A DNA stretch of 64,000 nt, taken from NCBI RefSeq assembly GCF_007744255.1, contig NZ_CP036267.1:4692001-4756000 (forward strand), read 5' to 3'. This stretch comes from Thalassoglobus polymorphus (GTDB lineage: Bacteria; Planctomycetota; Planctomycetia; Planctomycetales; Planctomycetaceae). Below the pieces are notes generated by a model. The model did no database searches. It was not told where the DNA came from and was given only the letters and a program-made list of their open reading frames with translations. Positions 8,029 to 17,200 of the stretch are shown here, in pieces; position 1 is the stretch's first letter; every line of letters starts with the position of its first letter. The translations under genes were made by a program, and so were the position numbers.

Positions 8029-9420
8029 TTAAAAGTCCATCCCTTCGGGGAGGGTCATCGGGCTCTTGTCGCCGAACTTGAGCATTTCTCGCAGCCAGGT
8101 GAGTTCAACAGTTCCAATGGGGCCGTGGCGGTTTTTCGCGATGATGAGATCAGCTTCACCGGGGCGATCTTCTGGGTCGTAGGCTTCCGGGCGATGCAGG
8201 AACATCACGATATCGGCGTCTTGTTCGATGGCTCCACTTTCTCGCAAGTCGGAGAGACGTGGGCGTTTATCTTCCCGCTGTTCAACTCCACGATTCAACT
8301 GCGCGAGAGCGATCACTGGGATATCGAGGTCTTTCGCCAGGAACTTCAACCGCCGTGTAATCGAAGAAATCTGCTGCTCCCGCGGCATGCTCTTATCTTC
8401 AGTTTCGATGAGCTGCAAATAATCGATAATGACGATATCCAACACGGCCCGCCGCTTCAAACGACGCGCGATTGCCGAAATTTGCGACATCGTTCGGCCG
8501 GCAGTGTCATCGATGAACATGTGGAATTTGCGCATCTCATTGGAAGCTTCCATGAGCATGCTTTGCTCGAATTCATCGAGCTCTCCCTGACGAAGTTTAT
8601 GCCCGCTGATCTTGGCCTGAATACAGAGCAAACGTTCTGCAAGTTCAATCTTGGATTGTTCCAGACTGAAGAGCAACACTCCGCGCTCTGCCTTGGAGAC
8701 GGCCATCGCAAAGTTACAGACAAGTGCCGTTTTCCCCATACTGGGGCGAGCTGCAAGGACGATTAACTCAGAGGGCTGAAACCCACTTGTAAAATCGTCG
8801 AGACCGTTGAACCCAGTATGGAGACCACTGACGGTTCCTTCCTGGTCCATCCGCTCATAGATGCGCTGGAAAGTGGAATCAAGGATGTCGGAGATATCAA
8901 TTTTATCGATGTTCTCCTGCTGCTCGACAATCCCGAAAACCCGCTTTTCCGCTTTGGCGAGGATCTCTTCAACATCCTCGTTGCCGTGATAAGCTTCACG
9001 CAAAGAATCTGTACAGGCTTCAATCAGACTCCGTTGCAACCAGGTATCGCGCACAATTTTGGCGTAATACTCTGCATGAGCAGCATGCGGAACCGCTCCC
9101 ATGACTTCGTTGAGATAAACTGCTCCGCCGATATCCTCGAATTCATCACGCTTTTCGAGTTCGTGCTTGAGCGTAATCACGTCAAGCGCCCGAACGCCCT
9201 TTTCGTACATATCGTGAATGCACTGAAATATTTTGCGATGCGCATCAGTATAAAAACAGCGTGACTGAATGTGCTGAATGACTTCGTCAAAGGCTTCACT
9301 GGAAAAGAGCAGGCTTCCGAGAACAGACTTTTCTGCCTCAAGATCTTGCGGTGGAACCTTTCCAAGGAAGTCTGAAGCCGTGCTCCCTGAGTCCTTCACC
9401 TTTCTCTTGGCCTTGGCCAT
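8029..9420 (-). CDS. dnaB: DnaB, replicative DNA helicase
   Basis: 463 residues. It is the hexameric 5'-3' helicase that unwinds the replication fork and binds primase. An N-terminal DnaB domain (about 24-125, starting VPPQDLEAEKSVLGSLL) is followed by the RecA-like domain, with Walker A ARPSMGKTA near 225, Walker B IVIIDYLQL near 335 and the arginine-finger region LSDLRESGAIEQDAD. It has no intein and the length is normal. The ATG at 9420 has AAAGGA six bases upstream. It follows rplI on the same strand, a common bacterial order, but two R1 repeats and a hairpin fill the 570-bp gap between them. Confidence 0.97.
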   Translation of the reverse strand: MAKAKRKVKDSGSTASDFLGKVPPQDLEAEKSVLGSLLFSSEAFDEVIQHIQSRCFYTDAHRKIFQCIHDMYEKGVRALDVITLKHELEKRDEFEDIGGAVYLNEVMGAVPHAAHAEYYAKIVRDTWLQRSLIEACTDSLREAYHGNEDVEEILAKAEKRVFGIVEQQENIDKIDISDILDSTFQRIYERMDQEGTVSGLHTGFNGLDDFTSGFQPSELIVLAARPSMGKTALVCNFAMAVSKAERGVLLFSLEQSKIELAERLLCIQAKISGHKLRQGELDEFEQSMLMEASNEMRKFHMFIDDTAGRTMSQISAIARRLKRRAVLDIVIIDYLQLIETEDKSMPREQQISSITRRLKFLAKDLDIPVIALAQLNRGVEQREDKRPRLSDLRESGAIEQDADIVMFLHRPEAYDPEDRPGEADLIIAKNRHGPIGTVELTWLREMLKFGDKSPMTLPEGMDF

Positions 9421-9502
9421 GATATTCCTTTCAGTGAGCAGAAAATCCTGAACTGTCTGATCTGTGTTGAATCAGGCAAGAGGGAAGAATTGAATTCCCT
9501 GC

Positions 9503-9606
9503 CAGAGCAAATCTCACTTCGGTCTTCAAGTTCTGCATTGCGGCGAGCAACTTATGGAGTCGCGAAATCGAGCTTCTTGAACGCGATAAACACGAAAGCA
9601 TCCTAA
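9503..9606 (-). repeat. R1 repeat copy L, diverged
   Basis: The left end is CAGAGCAAATC and the right end is AAACACGAAAGCATCCTA, the same right-end type as copy K at 20131-20234. The spacing between ends is 103-104 bp; the middle is eroded. Confidence 0.5.
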
Positions 9607-9670
9607 GCAAGGCCATTGTCTCGCCTGATGCGTTTGGAGCAATCGTTCAGTGGTTCCAAAGAGTGATTTT

Positions 9671-9774
9671 CTCAAGCAAATCCGGTATTGATCTGCACGT
9701 TCCACCTCGCGGTGAACAGTCTATAAAGTCTTGAAAATGAACTTCACAGGTTCAACAAGCACTGAAGATGCTCG
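9671..9774 (-). repeat. R1 repeat copy G
   Basis: 104 bp. Left end TCAAGCAAATCC, core CCTCGCGGTGAACAG ... GAACTTCACAGGTTC, right end GAAGATGCTCGC. Same subtype as copies F and J. Confidence 0.65.
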
Positions 9775-9865
9775 CAACATCTCGCCTCAGAGACTCATCT
9801 GAAACAACACGTGTAGCAAAGTAGCAGCACTCGGCTCACACTAAAAAAACTTCCGCAGACATGCA

Positions 9866-9895
9866 AACATCCCGCCAGAAACCTGACGGGATGTT
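9866..9895 (-). terminator. Hairpin downstream of rplI, probable terminator
   Basis: AACATCCCG (9866-9874) pairs perfectly with CGGGATGTT (9887-9895), with an inner CAG/CTG stem. It is about 95 bp past the rplI stop. The following T-tract on the minus strand is short (TTTG), so termination strength is uncertain. Confidence 0.5.
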
Positions 9896-9990
9896 ACTGA
9901 ATTCTCAAGCCAAAATCAGCGTTTGAAAGATTGCAAAACCAAGAACGCAAGCTTTCAATAAACCGAAGATGTCGAATATGACCGCCGAGA

Positions 9991-10503
9991 TTACTTGATC
10001 GAGGCTGTTGGAACGACCCAAACCTTGACTTCTGTTTTCACTTCATGGTCCAGGATAATTGGAATGGTGTACATTCCGAGCGACTTGATCGGACCTTCCA
10101 TTTGGACATGTGATGGTTCGACTTCGTAGTTTGCACTTTTGAGTGCTTTACTTACATCGCTGGCAACAATCGAACCATACAATTGGCCTTCATCAGTGGC
10201 ATTGGCTTCGAGAGTCACGCTGTAATTCTTGATCTTATCGCCCAAAGCTTTGATCGATTTACGGCGAGCAATCTGAGCTTCTTCCTGACGTTTACGATGG
10301 CTTTCGACCATCATTTTATTTGCAGGTGTCGCAACTGTGGCCAGCCCCATTGGGATGAGGTAGTTACGAGCAAAACCGGGCTTCACGCGGACGATTTCCC
10401 CCTGGTTACCCAGTTTCGGAACATCTTCTGCCAGCATGAGTTCGACTCCGCCTTTTCGATCGGCTGAACGAATGCGTTGTCCTCGTTTGCGTTGAACGAC
10501 CAT
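9991..10503 (-). CDS. rplI: 50S ribosomal protein L9, with N-terminal extension
   Basis: 170 residues. L9 stabilises the base of the L1 stalk. The family core begins near residue 22 (ELMLAEDVPKLGNQGEIVRVKPGFARNYLIPMG), so about 20 basic residues (MVVQRKRGQRIRSADRKGG) precede the usual start. The long start is supported by CAGGAG seven bases before the ATG at 10503. The long linker helix and C-terminal domain are present and complete. It follows ssb; rpsR, usually found between them, is absent. Confidence 0.95.
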   Translation of the reverse strand: MVVQRKRGQRIRSADRKGGVELMLAEDVPKLGNQGEIVRVKPGFARNYLIPMGLATVATPANKMMVESHRKRQEEAQIARRKSIKALGDKIKNYSVTLEANATDEGQLYGSIVASDVSKALKSANYEVEPSHVQMEGPIKSLGMYTIPIILDHEVKTEVKVWVVPTASIK

Positions 10504-10642
10504 GGCTTCACTCCTGGACCAGCTCGAAAGCTGTCTCTCTGATAAACGAATGATTCTTGGAATTAATGATCTTTAACAATATCTGAATCAGAGACCGTCA
10601 CTTCAGTAAATGATAACGATTTCAGCAGTCTTGTTAGTATTT

Positions 10643-11125
10643 CTAAAATGGAACGTCATCATCAGAGACGTTTGACGATGGCCCAGAATCGTAAAAGGAA
10701 TCGACCGCATCGCTTGGTGATCCGCTCGGTCCTGAACTCTGCTGTCCTTGGTTGGATGGACCGCGAGAAGGGGCTTTGCCGCCATCACCACGACCTCCCA
10801 GCATTGTCATGTTTTCACCAATCACTCGAAGCTTGGATCGTTTTTTTCCGGTTTCACGATCGTCCCAGCTATCGAGTTGCAAGCGACCTTCGATCAGGAC
10901 AGAACGTCCTTTAGACAGATATTCGCCTGCGACTTCCGCTTGTCGACCCCATAATGTGACATCGACAAAGGTCGTTTCTTCACGTCTTTGATTTTGTTGC
11001 TTGTCGAACCAGCTTCGGTTGACTGCCAAGCCGAGATCTGTCACGGCTGTTCCATTGTTGATGTACTTGACCTCTGGATCACGGGTCACATTTCCAACAA
11101 GGATGACTTTATTAAAACTAGCCAT
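10643..11125 (-). CDS. ssb: Single-stranded DNA-binding protein
   Basis: 160 residues. The N-terminal OB-fold (1-110, starting MASFNKVILVGNVTRDPE) binds single-stranded DNA as a tetramer during replication and repair. A Gly/Ser/Pro/Gln-rich linker leads to the acidic tip DDDVPF, which recruits partner proteins. AAGGGAG precedes the ATG. It lies 33 bp after rpsF and is co-directional with rplI. Confidence 0.97.
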   Translation of the reverse strand: MASFNKVILVGNVTRDPEVKYINNGTAVTDLGLAVNRSWFDKQQNQRREETTFVDVTLWGRQAEVAGEYLSKGRSVLIEGRLQLDSWDDRETGKKRSKLRVIGENMTMLGGRGDGGKAPSRGPSNQGQQSSGPSGSPSDAVDSFYDSGPSSNVSDDDVPF

Positions 11126-11158
11126 GACACTCCCTTACGAGTTGCAAACAATGACGAA

Positions 11159-11584
11159 TTACTTATCGCCTTCAGTACTGCTGGCATCATCAGTACTACT
11201 TTTTTCGGCACCGGCACCAACGGCAACGGGCTCTTCCTGACTTTCTTCAGATTCTGGCGGTTGAACCTGTTGAGTCAACAATGAGAACAATTTCTCATCG
11301 TGATCCAATAGCAACTGCCGAATCACAACCTCATTGAGCTTGCAAATTCTGGCAAATGCGGTGACTTGCGAAGCATCCATCTTAAAATAAGTCAGATAGT
11401 GCAAGCCTTTGCGATGGCCATCGATTTCGTAGGCAAGTTTGCCTTCCTGCCATGGCGTTGAAACAACGAGTTCCGCTTCGCATCGTTCCAGAATCTCTTG
11501 AACGATTTTCTCAGTTCCTTGTGGGTCCTGTGCGTAGCGACCGCTATCCAGCAGGAACATACATTCATAAAGTCGCTCAGCCAA
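11159..11584 (-). CDS. rpsF: 30S ribosomal protein S6
   Basis: 141 residues. The S6 fold spans 1-97 (LYECMFLLDSGRYAQDP ... GLHYLTYFKMDASQVTAFARICKLNE). The C-terminal about 40 residues are acidic and low complexity (Glu/Ser/Gly/Ala). The start is TTG at 11584, preceded by AAGGGGAAGACA; no ATG is available in frame upstream. It sits between pth and ssb. Its normal 30S partner S18 (rpsR) is not encoded in this cluster. Confidence 0.95.
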   Translation of the reverse strand: MAERLYECMFLLDSGRYAQDPQGTEKIVQEILERCEAELVVSTPWQEGKLAYEIDGHRKGLHYLTYFKMDASQVTAFARICKLNEVVIRQLLLDHDEKLFSLLTQQVQPPESEESQEEPVAVGAGAEKSSTDDASSTEGDK

Positions 11585-11708
11585 TGTCTTCCCCTTGATT
11601 TCTTCTTGATCCAGACTGTCCCGGAATGACAGCTTTGCAGTTAATGTTTGAACTTGTTGAAAAATGATCTAAAAATCTTTGTCGAGCTTTGCCGCAAACC
11701 TTGTGAAT

Positions 11709-12296
11709 TCACAAAGATTCACCATCTTCAGGCGCTGTTTGATTGAACTCATTCATGGCTTTTTCAACGCCATCCTGAACCCAGCATTCAACAGCAGATG
11801 CTGCTCGTTCGACACAATGTTCCATTTTGGAAAACTCGGACTTACTAAATTTTTGCAAAACGTAGTTGGCTGCGTCCATTTTTCCAGGTGGACGTCCGAC
11901 TCCAACTCTGAGTCTAGCAAAATCTGAAGTCCCAAGTTGGTCGATTGTATTTTGCAATCCTTTTTGGCCTCCTGCAGATCCAGTTCCCCGGAGTCGCAAA
12001 CGACCAGTCGGCAGATTCATATCATCATGAACGAGTAACAATTCGCTGTGTGAAACCTTATAAAACTTCACGACTGCACGAACGCTACGACCACTGAGAT
12101 TCATGAAGGTTTGAGGAGCAACAAGCACCACTCGCTCTGAACCAATTTGAATATCAGTCACCTCTGCCTCAAAACTTGACTTCCAGCGATCCGCTGAAAA
12201 CCTTTGGGCTAATACAGCTAGAACATCAAAACCGATGTTATGCCGTGTCCCCACGTACTTTTTGCCTGGATTACCAAGGCCGACGACGATCTTCAC
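11709..12296 (-). CDS. pth: Peptidyl-tRNA hydrolase
   Basis: 195 residues. It releases tRNA from peptidyl-tRNAs that drop off ribosomes. The family N-terminus KIVVGLGNPGKKYVGTRHNIGFD contains Asn10 and catalytic His20. The motifs FMNLSG, LLVHDDMNLPTGRLRLR and GGQKGLQNTI, and a C-terminal Phe-containing helix, are present. The start is GTG at 12296. It lies 33 bp after rplY and before rpsF on the same strand, the conserved rplY-pth pairing. Confidence 0.96.
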   Translation of the reverse strand: MKIVVGLGNPGKKYVGTRHNIGFDVLAVLAQRFSADRWKSSFEAEVTDIQIGSERVVLVAPQTFMNLSGRSVRAVVKFYKVSHSELLLVHDDMNLPTGRLRLRGTGSAGGQKGLQNTIDQLGTSDFARLRVGVGRPPGKMDAANYVLQKFSKSEFSKMEHCVERAASAVECWVQDGVEKAMNEFNQTAPEDGESL

Positions 12297-12329
12297 GGCT
12301 TCGAACCTGCCAGAGCCTGATTATCAATA

Positions 12330-12962
12330 CTATTCGCTAGCAGGTGCTTCACCACCCTCAGCTGCTCCCTCTTCACCTGCCGCTTCATCGTCCGCAGCTG
12401 GTTCCTCTTCTTTAACAGCTTCGGTCACTTGAACAACAACTGAATCTTCAGGACTGATGACTTTCACTCCGCGTGGCAAATCTTCAAGATCACTGACGTG
12501 AATTGCATCGCCGATGTTGACGCTTCCGATTCGAACTTGAATTGAATCGGGAATCTCAACTGCCAGACATTCAATCTCCAAGGCATGCATTTGGTGGTCC
12601 AGAAGACCGCCTGCCAAAACCCCTGGAGAAGTTCCACGCAGGATCACGGGAATTTCAACCTGAACCCGCTCATTAGGGTCCACACGTAGAAAATCGACAT
12701 GCAGGATATGCTTACTGAATGTGTCCCACTGGACATCACGAAGCAAAGCGGTTTCTCCTTCTCCATCGACTTCGAGGTCTACGACCTTTGCACCGTCTTT
12801 GATCAAGGCATGTACAACCTCACCTTGCAGCTGAATGCAGACCGCACCCTTTTTGTGGCCATACAAATTTCCGGGAACAATCCCTTCAGTTCGAAGGCGG
12901 CGACTCGCTGTCGTACCTTGGACAGTACGAGCTTGTGCTTCAATTTTCTCGATCGTAGACAT
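12330..12962 (-). CDS. rplY: 50S ribosomal protein L25/general stress protein Ctc
   Basis: 210 residues, the long Ctc form: a 5S-rRNA-binding L25 domain (1-92, EKIEAQARTVQGTTASRRLR...) followed by the TL5/Ctc C-terminal beta domain (about 98-185) and an acidic Glu/Ala-rich tail. It is the first gene of the rplY-pth-rpsF-ssb-rplI cluster. A weak ribosome site precedes the ATG. A good sigma-70-like promoter lies 130 bp upstream at 13091-13119. Confidence 0.94.
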   Translation of the reverse strand: MSTIEKIEAQARTVQGTTASRRLRTEGIVPGNLYGHKKGAVCIQLQGEVVHALIKDGAKVVDLEVDGEGETALLRDVQWDTFSKHILHVDFLRVDPNERVQVEIPVILRGTSPGVLAGGLLDHQMHALEIECLAVEIPDSIQVRIGSVNIGDAIHVSDLEDLPRGVKVISPEDSVVVQVTEAVKEEEPAADDEAAGEEGAAEGGEAPASE

Positions 12963-13090
12963 AACTGTTTGTTTTCAGAAGAGTTACTTCAAAAAAGCGT
13001 ATCACCTAACAACCCGAACACGGCAATCTTCACGTGTACACAGGTATACAATACGTCTCTCTAAATTCCACCCGGAGCGGAAAGTCCCGC

Positions 13091-13119
13091 ACAATAGTGT
13101 CTCTATTGTACGAATTCAA
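13091..13119 (-). promoter_or_regulatory. Sigma-70-like promoter of the rplY-pth-rpsF-ssb cluster
   Basis: On the minus strand TTGAAT (13114-13119) and TATTGT (13091-13096) are separated by 17 bp. It lies about 130 bp upstream of the rplY start, and no other gene intervenes. The rest of 12963-13496 shows nothing else I can support. Confidence 0.45.
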
Positions 13120-13496
13120 GACTTCCGTCTCATGCTTTTAACACCTATTCCAAAACGTCTGCACTGAGCTGAACTCCTGTGACTCGCCAGAACAGATTCT
13201 GGAGGACTCCGCCGATTCCGGAGTCTCCTGAGGCCATGACACTCTTTTTGTCTGCGTAAGGGAAGGCCCGGAATGGGATTCTCGTCTTTGGGCCTCAATT
13301 TCACAATCGATTTTGATTCCAAAGCTTAGAACTGGTATTTTCTTTTTCAGTGAAACGCCAGAAACTGCTGCAATAATTCGAATTCGGGTTTTTGATCACT
13401 GAAATGATCACTGAGAAAGTTTTCGGCCACGGATTTTTGAGAGAGCCGACAAGTCATCTGTCATCACCGCGTAATCACTGGATGGTTCAAAGAAAT

Positions 13497-14264
13497 ATGA
13501 GCGGATCGTACGAAAATCGGTTTGACGAAGAAGCCCCACTCGTTCGCCAGCTGACAAAGGGTCAACGGAGAGTCCTGGGAGTCCTGATTGAAAAAGGGCT
13601 GACGACTCCAGATCAATACCCGCTGACTCTTAAAGCCTCTACGACGGGAGCGAACCAGAAGAGTAATCGTGACCCAGTCACGAATTATACAGAAGGGGCT
13701 GTCTGGGATCTCTTCGACGAACTCCGAGAGCTAGGCCTGATCGCAGTCGTCCATCCAGAGTCCGGTCGGACCGAACGATTCCGACATTACATGCGCAAGC
13801 GATTCCCATTCAACGAACCGCAACTCGCGATCATGGCGGAATTATTCCTGCGAGGAAAACAACAGCTGGGTGAACTCCGCTCACGCGCAAGCCGTATGGT
13901 TCCGATTGAGAGTTTGACCGAGCTTCGCAACGAACTCAGGTCACTACAGGAACAAGGATTCATTCAGGCCAGTGGAGATCTCGAACGCCGCGGAATCGAA
14001 GTCGACCACAATATGTATCTCGAAACTGAGGGCCAGCAACTCGAAAAGATGCAAGCTCCGACTCCTGAAGTCGCTGCACCAATTCAACATCCCGCACCTG
14101 CGCAGGTGGCGCAGCAACCTGCAGCGGCGCAGCCTTCATCTCACGAACTGAATCAAGTTCGTGATGAAACAGCCAGTCTTCGCTCTGAGGTTGAGTCACT
14201 TCGACAAACAGTCAGCGACATGCGAGAGGACCTCGACGAACTCAAACGGAGTTTAGGAGTTTGA
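13497..14264 (+). CDS. YceH-family (DUF480) protein
   Basis: 255 residues from the ATG at 13497; ATGs at 13482 and 13392 are possible but extend beyond the family and lack ribosome sites. The tandem winged-helix DUF480 fold is clear: [27 protein letters not shown], then NQKSNRDP, then a second winged helix with [21 protein letters not shown]. The C-terminal part is a Pro/Ala/Gln-rich linker and a heptad coiled coil (about 215-253, [20 protein letters not shown]). The E. coli homologue has no well-defined role. It is coupled to the next gene by one base of spacing. Confidence 0.88.
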   Translation: MSGSYENRFDEEAPLVRQLTKGQRRVLGVLIEKGLTTPDQYPLTLKASTTGANQKSNRDPVTNYTEGAVWDLFDELRELGLIAVVHPESGRTERFRHYMRKRFPFNEPQLAIMAELFLRGKQQLGELRSRASRMVPIESLTELRNELRSLQEQGFIQASGDLERRGIEVDHNMYLETEGQQLEKMQAPTPEVAAPIQHPAPAQVAQQPAAAQPSSHELNQVRDETASLRSEVESLRQTVSDMREDLDELKRSLGV

Positions 14265-14265
14265 A

Positions 14266-17200
14266 TTGAATAGACCGTCAGCCGGGATCGCCCGTCCAGG
14301 TTCTTATAAATTCAGAGACAGTCGACAGCTTTGGCTGCGAGTCGCGTTGTGCATGCTCACAATCGCTGCCTTCAGTCCAGATGCTTCCTCTCAACAGACT
14401 CCGACTCCACAGCAATCAAAAGAATCCGAAGCCCGACCAGAGAAGGTCCCTAAACCGGACCAAGCCACCGAGCCACTCAACTTTTCTTTCTCTGCTTCGG
14501 TTCCAAGAAATCGAGAGTTAGAACGAACGATTCAATCCATCCCGGCAGAGCTTCGCTCCAATAACGATGCTCGCATTGCCGAACTGATTAAGAAAGTCCT
14601 CAAAGAAGAAAAACCGGGCCTCGTACTCTACCGCGGAAGCTTACACCAACCTCGCACGCTCTCCCGAGACTTGCTGCTCGAACAACCGAAATCGGTCCTT
14701 GAGGCTTACCGAAGACACGCCGAGCCAGAAGCGCATGAACAACTTCAAGTTGCCAGAGACTCTCACGATCTACAACTTCTAAAAGTTGTTGCTTCAACAT
14801 ACCCACTCACAACTTCAGGAGAACTTGCTCGCAAACTCTGGAATGCGGCACGGTGGGATCAGGGTCAACTTCCGACCAGTGGTAGCTCGACTCATCAGAG
14901 CGAACCTGAAAAACAACTCCTCGACAAAGGTTTTCGCCCTTCGATTATTCCCGCCTGGACGACTGACTACAAACTCTCTGATGGAGCAATTCAAACAATT
15001 CAGGCAGGGCAGCGTGACCTTCGTGAAAACGGTCTGTCACCCTTCTCGCCCTGGGAAGCAATCTTCCACGCTGATTTGCTGGTCACTGTTACTCCAATCC
15101 AAATCGAAGCTCGCCGAATCAACGATGGCACACTCGTATGGAGTCGCCCACTCGATCAGTACGGAGCAAGGATTCTCAAAAAACTCAGTAAAGTCGAGAG
15201 CCCACTCCGCTCCTGGAATCTCACTCGAGCCACTCTCTTTCGCATTTTTGGTGAATCGCTCTACTCCAAAATGGCGAGCGACGAGACACATCTTTACCTC
15301 ACAGAAGCGAATGAAGAAGGAAGCCAATTCGATGCCAAGAAGAAAAATCGAAAAACAGCAAACCGCCTGACCTGCCTGGATCTTGCAACGGGCGAAGAAG
15401 TTTGGACGAACAGCTCGCTGGCAAAATCGCGAGCATTCCTTTGTGGTCCCCCCATCGTCTTCGGTGAAGAGTTACTCGTCCTGGCAGAGTACCGACATAC
15501 CTCACAAATCAATTTACTGGCACTTGAGAAAAGCACCGGAAAATTGAAACGGCGGTTGATGCTCGCTGAGGTCTCCCGCCCTGTTGAAAGTCCCAGCCTC
15601 GAAAAACGTGATGACCGTCGCCAATCTATTGCCTGCACGATTCAAATTTCTGATGGAAAGGCGTATTGCCCGACCTCGGCTGGCTTGCTTGCAGTGGTCG
15701 ACCTCATCGATTGGAGCGTCGACTGGGCGTATCGATATTCCAGACACGACGTCCCAAAATCTGGGACCGGACTTCTTAAGCCCAAGCTCGGTCTCACTGG
15801 GTTTCAATGGTGGTCCGAATGGCATGAAATTCAAACACTCATTTTTGAAGACTATGTTGCATTCGCCAGTCCGGAAGGCCAGCACCTGACACTGTTCCAT
15901 CGGAAGACAGGAAACGTTCTCTGGACCGTTGATCGAGAAGACACGCTGTACATTGCGACGGCAAGTTCTCAGCATGGTGTTCTGCTCATCGGAGCCAACA
16001 CGGCTCGATGCCTGGATGTTCAAACTGGCAAACTTCTGTGGGAAACACCTCTCAATGTTCCTGCCGGCCGAGGCGTCTCCTCTACAACAGACTATCTTCT
16101 TCCCGACAGCGAACAGGGATGGACATCTATCAATCTGGAGTCGGGAGAGGCGGAGCATTCCCGTTTCAACCTGCTCTCAAAATGGATTCCCTACAACGTC
16201 ACCGATTTGCAACGACCAAGAAATTTCCTCACATACAACGGAGCTTTGTTCGAAGCCAGCTTTTCAGAGATGCGAAAGTTGCAGCGTATTGGTGAAAGCG
16301 CTGATGCCCACGAACAACTTTCACCGGTCTGGCGAGTCCTTTCCGAACTTGAAGCAAACGAGGCCGCAGAACTTACGAATCTGGACATCACCGTTCACGA
16401 CGAAGACCAAACGCAAGACGAAGAGTCGCAAGTCTCTAATCAGCATCGCCAAAGCGAGTTGCAACTCACTCAGGAATTCATTCGACAATCTGTACGGAAC
16501 GATTCGAACTCAAATCAGACCGAATCGATGGCGACTCCTTCAGAACAGATCCACAAGCCGGAGTTCATCCGATCCTGGTTCAGAGCAAATCTTGACTTCG
16601 CTTTGAAAAGCCAACAGTGGGAACGAGTCGCTGTACTTCTTGGGAAAGAGTTAACCCGTCCAATTGCTGAAGACTTTGCAACAGAAAGAATGCGGCGGTT
16701 CCGCATAGATCGCTGGATCGCTGCCCAACTTGCGAAAGCGACGAAGTCACTGTCTGACGAGGATCGAGAACGAATCAGAGCTTCACTCCGCTCAGCCTTC
16801 CAACACCGCCTGCTGGACAACCCCGAGGAAAGCCAGTTCCTCGCACAGATTCTTTCTTCGACACCTTGGTCCCTCGAATTAGAAAATGTCGAGAATGACC
16901 AACCGGAGAGCCTGCAATCGAGCCTGAGCCAACGACTTCTCGATTTCAAACAGGTCGCGGAAAAAACGATTTTCCTCTCTGAAACTCACTCCACCCCAGA
17001 GACATCAAACTGGCCTGTTACGGAGCCAACCATTCACCAAATGGCTCGTGGTTCGAGTAATCTGTACTTCGATCCAATTTCAATTCGGAACATCGACGGA
17101 ACCCCACATGTTGGCCTGAATCTCGACATTGAGTTTCCGGGGCATCGAGCTGTCAGGTTTTCTGGAAAGCGATGGGAACGCCCCTGGCCTGCCTATTTAC

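Noticed and set aside
7864-8766. Long open frame on the plus strand opposite dnaB
   Set aside because: It is entirely antisense to dnaB, which has complete family motifs; no ribosome site or recognisable domain.
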